A stretch of 64,000 nt of DNA from CAYRUD01 sp964427425 (GTDB lineage Bacteria > Chlamydiota > Chlamydiia > Chlamydiales > FEN-1388). The stretch covers positions 62,001-126,000 of the forward strand of contig CAYRUD010000001.1 in the NCBI GenBank assembly GCA_964427425.1, written 5' to 3'. Each line of letters opens with the position of its first letter. Position 1 is the stretch's first letter. This document shows positions 61,965-64,000 of this stretch, in pieces. Both the position numbers and the translations under genes were made by a program. The notes below the pieces were generated by a model that had not been told where the DNA came from, did not search any database, and saw nothing but the letters and a program-made list of their open reading frames with translations.

Positions 61965-62429
61965 TTAAAATTGAATTATTATATCTTGTTGAGTAATTAC
62001 TCTGTAATATTTTTTTCCATCAATTATGAAGAGCCAGACTTGGTCCAATGGCGGTGGAGATGATAGAGTCTCTTGGATTTCTAACTGAAGATTCTTTGTC
62101 TCTGAAGGTAAAAGATTGAGTGGAGTTGATGTAAGATCTATCCAGACTGTTGAGTTTTCGTGATATGTAGACGGGTCCCATTCAGCGGCAAGCGTTGGAA
62201 TATAGCCTATTCTTTCAATTGTAATAGGGGCAGAGCTTTTATTATGGAGCGAAATTCCGATTTCGGACTTTGCGTTCTCGGCAGTTTGAATCCGCCGTAT
62301 AAGATGGATGATAAGAGGGCTTTTATATCGGCGTATTCTATCGATTAAAGGAAATGAAAAGAATATTAAAGTCACGGCTGTAAGAAAGCTGATAGTTACT
62401 GCTGGCGGAAGAGCCGAGAACATGCACAT
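61965..62429 (-). CDS. Small membrane-anchored protein of unknown function
   Basis: A 154-residue protein with one N-terminal membrane segment (VTISFLTAVTLIFFSFPLI) followed by a basic RRYK turn and an extracytoplasmic or cytoplasmic beta-rich domain (IGISLHNKSSAPITIERIGY, LNLLPSETKNLQLEIQE, QVWLFIIDGKKYYRVI). The body resembles a small immunoglobulin-like fold in strand pattern, but no motif supports a family. It lies 28 bases downstream of the M24 peptidase gene on the same strand and 68 bases upstream of the phosphatase. It might be co-transcribed with the peptidase. Two ATGs (62429, 62423) could serve as start. Confidence 0.6.
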   Translation of the reverse strand: MCMFSALPPAVTISFLTAVTLIFFSFPLIDRIRRYKSPLIIHLIRRIQTAENAKSEIGISLHNKSSAPITIERIGYIPTLAAEWDPSTYHENSTVWIDLTSTPLNLLPSETKNLQLEIQETLSSPPPLDQVWLFIIDGKKYYRVITQQDIIIQF

Positions 62430-62457
62430 CTTCTATACTCCAGATGAGTAGTATTAG

Positions 62458-63753
62458 TTAGAAAATCGTTTGTAATGATTGGTTCTCCATCGATGTAGCC
62501 CTTTCGATATGCAGAGTTCTATTCGATAGAAGAGAGATATTACACTCGAGCCTGACCCCGTAGGCATTCGGAATATAGAGCCCAGGTTCAATTGAGTAGC
62601 AGTGACCTTCAAAGAGCGACCTAGTATCCCATGTCTCGAATGAGTCGAGATTTGTCGATGGTCCATGAACATCCGTGTAGATATTATGGCCCGTTCGGTG
62701 GAGTGAGAATCCCAAAACTCCTTTTTCTTTAAGGAAGTTTCTCACTGTGCTGTCAACGCTATAGCCAGTCAAAGATCGAGCATCATTGCTATCGCGAAAA
62801 CGGGAGGAAACATACTCAATAGCCTTATTCTGAGCTTCATAAGCAATCGAGAACATCTTCTGTAAGTGATCTGGGACTTTCTCTCCAGTAAAAGCCATAT
62901 CAGTGAGATCCGCAAAGACGCTAAATGGCATATTTTTGAGCCGGCACCACGCGTCAATCAAGACAACACTATTTTTTCCAATGATACAATCAGAAGAAGG
63001 GGAATTTTCGAAATGTGGAATTGCTGAGTGAGCGTTACATGCGACAATGGGCGGATGGCAAAATTCAGCGCCATTTTCGTGAATTGCTTCGATAATTAAC
63101 TTTTGCAGTTGGCATTCTGTCGTTTCTTGATGAGCTCGCTGTCTTGAGGCAAGATAGCTCCAGGCTCCTGCAAACGCATCTTTTAAAATGCGAGCCGCTT
63201 TTTTATGCGAAAAGAATTGCTCCTCGGACATCTCGGCAAGATGATGCCCTAAAATATTCCATGATGGAACGACTGTGGCTCCACGGCTCTCTACAAGCTC
63301 TTTCGTGCCCGCGTCAATGACTGACATGAGTGGAATATATGCCTTTGGCCAGTACTCCATCGCGATATAGCGGCAGCCATTGATGAGGGAAAGAAGAGTT
63401 GATTCGAGTTCCTGAGCAGAGGTATAAAATATGGTTTTTCCTGGGATGCTCTGCACGAGGGGAGCGTCTATGCGATGAACAAGCTTTATTGGATCCTCTC
63501 CTCTCTTGACCCAGTAGTAGAAGCGTCTTGTGAGGAAACATCCTTCAGGAAGACCTAATATTGAGAGGAGTAGTCGATTGCTGCCACGGAAGTCTACTCC
63601 AAGCCATCCATCAGGTAAAAATGAGGGATCAAAGTCCTCAGGAAAAGATTGAGAGTCTTTTCGATATGAAGGGGAAGAGCCCGAGTAAGGTTTATCTTTA
63701 AGAGACGAGAGAACGCGAAATAAGGGGGAAGAAGGCTGTGATGCAGAGCTCAA
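62458..63753 (-). CDS. M24-family metallopeptidase (Xaa-Pro aminopeptidase-like)
   Basis: The C-terminal half is a pita-bread peptidase with all five metal ligands: D267 (VVLIDAW), D282 (FADLTD), H356 (LHRTGHNI), E389 (SIEPGLY) and E403 (VRLECN). The N-terminal half (about 50-165) looks like the creatinase/aminopeptidase N-terminal domain: DFRGSNRLLLSILGLPEG and IPGKTIFYTS. Likely removes N-terminal residues before proline, or acts as a dipeptidase; the substrate is not determined. The first 45 residues are polar and Ser-rich. The start is a TTG at 63753: AAGGAG eight bases upstream makes it credible, and there is no suitable ATG. The HNIYTDVHGP loop is unusual for PepP but keeps the His. Confidence 0.8.
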   Translation of the reverse strand: MSSASQPSSPLFRVLSSLKDKPYSGSSPSYRKDSQSFPEDFDPSFLPDGWLGVDFRGSNRLLLSILGLPEGCFLTRRFYYWVKRGEDPIKLVHRIDAPLVQSIPGKTIFYTSAQELESTLLSLINGCRYIAMEYWPKAYIPLMSVIDAGTKELVESRGATVVPSWNILGHHLAEMSEEQFFSHKKAARILKDAFAGAWSYLASRQRAHQETTECQLQKLIIEAIHENGAEFCHPPIVACNAHSAIPHFENSPSSDCIIGKNSVVLIDAWCRLKNMPFSVFADLTDMAFTGEKVPDHLQKMFSIAYEAQNKAIEYVSSRFRDSNDARSLTGYSVDSTVRNFLKEKGVLGFSLHRTGHNIYTDVHGPSTNLDSFETWDTRSLFEGHCYSIEPGLYIPNAYGVRLECNISLLSNRTLHIERATSMENQSLQTIF

Positions 63754-63761
63754 AACATCAA

Positions 63762-63767
63762 CTCCTT
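63762..63767 (-). promoter_or_regulatory. Ribosome-binding site fixing a TTG start of the M24 peptidase
   Basis: On the minus strand AAGGAG stands eight bases before the TTG at 63753, the only plausible start for this frame. Confidence 0.7.
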
Positions 63768-63950
63768 ACTCAGTCAAGGTTATTTTTGAAGTAAGATCTT
63801 GTTTTATCTTACACATGGGAGAGGAGAAAAATGCTAGTAGAAAGTAACAAGAAATTTAATTCTCTTAATAAGAGTGCGAAATTGTATATTTGACATCACG
63901 AAGAGTGAATTATCATAGGATTTGTTGAGCAAAAGAAGAGTTTTTCCACA

Positions 63951-64000
63951 GTGATCCCATCGTTTACTTTATCAGTTACTGATCTTTCCTTTGGCTATGC
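63951..64000 (+). CDS. Possible 5' end of an ABC transporter ATPase gene (runs off the right edge)
   Basis: From a GTG at 63951 the frame encodes VIPSFTLSVTDLSFGYA, which looks like the first strand of an ABC ATPase (LxVxDLSFGY is the usual opening). The frame is closed upstream by a TGA at 63906. The only purine-rich sequence upstream (AAAAGAAGAG) is about 10 bases away. Only about 17 codons are visible, so this is a guess. Confidence 0.35.
   Translation, partial: MIPSFTLSVTDLSFGY

Overview
The window looks like a chromosome segment of a member of the phylum Chlamydiae, most likely outside the Chlamydiaceae (an amoeba- or arthropod-associated lineage). Four things support this: gene blocks that I remember as chlamydial (accD-dut-ptsN near clpC; kdsA, a CT654-like gene, lptA-like and lptB; SH3 protein, CT016-like, phoH, ileS, lepB; aroA-aroL-aroC, aroB, fused aroDE and a CT371-like HAD gene), an oversized signal peptidase I, a TyrP-type permease, and large eukaryote-like protein families (F-box, leucine-rich repeat, PPP phosphatase). 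These comparisons are from memory; no search was run. I see no rRNA, CRISPR array, transposase, integrase or prophage.

Layout. 1-5.8 kb: end of clpC, then leftward accD, dut and ptsN, and a large split DHH-type phosphoesterase-like gene. 6.0-10.3 kb: tRNA-Arg(TCT), folK, kdsA and a three-gene LPS-export set (LptC-like, LptA-like, LptB). 10.3-13.4 kb, leftward: a signal-peptide-bearing nucleoside diphosphate kinase paralogue, pabA, ordinary ndk, and an exported DXD glycosyltransferase. 13.7-17.3 kb: pheT and a MORN-repeat lipoprotein. 17.4-26.6 kb: an accessory block of three paralogous ~720-730-residue proteins of unknown function plus one unrelated unknown, all leftward. 26.7-35.7 kb: conserved SH3, CT016-like, phoH, ileS and HAD genes and an exported beta-helix protein. 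35.9-40.3 kb: two paralogous LRR proteins lying between ileS and lepB. 40.5-43.8 kb: lepB and an exported unknown. 43.9-56.2 kb: the shikimate pathway genes in the order aroB, [two F-box proteins], aroDE, [two PPP phosphatases], aroA, aroL, aroC. 56.5-64 kb: a coiled-coil protein, HAD phosphatase, SufE-like protein, TyrP permease, a third PPP phosphatase with an internal 39-bp tandem repeat, a small membrane protein, an M24 peptidase, and what may be the first codons of an ABC ATPase.

How it fits together. The housekeeping part makes chorismate (aroB/DE/A/L/C), with PabA and FolK on the folate side, TyrP importing aromatic amino acids, and KdsA plus Lpt proteins for envelope LPS. Families of possible host-directed proteins sit between these conserved genes as tandem pairs. 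They tend to have AT-rich upstream regions, and several end in their own hairpin terminator. F-box, LRR and PPP domains would fit manipulation of eukaryotic ubiquitin and phosphorylation signalling, but that is inference from domain type. The best candidate for something undescribed is the three-member family at 17.4-26.6 kb, whose C-terminal ~150 residues are strongly conserved between paralogues and match nothing I recognise.
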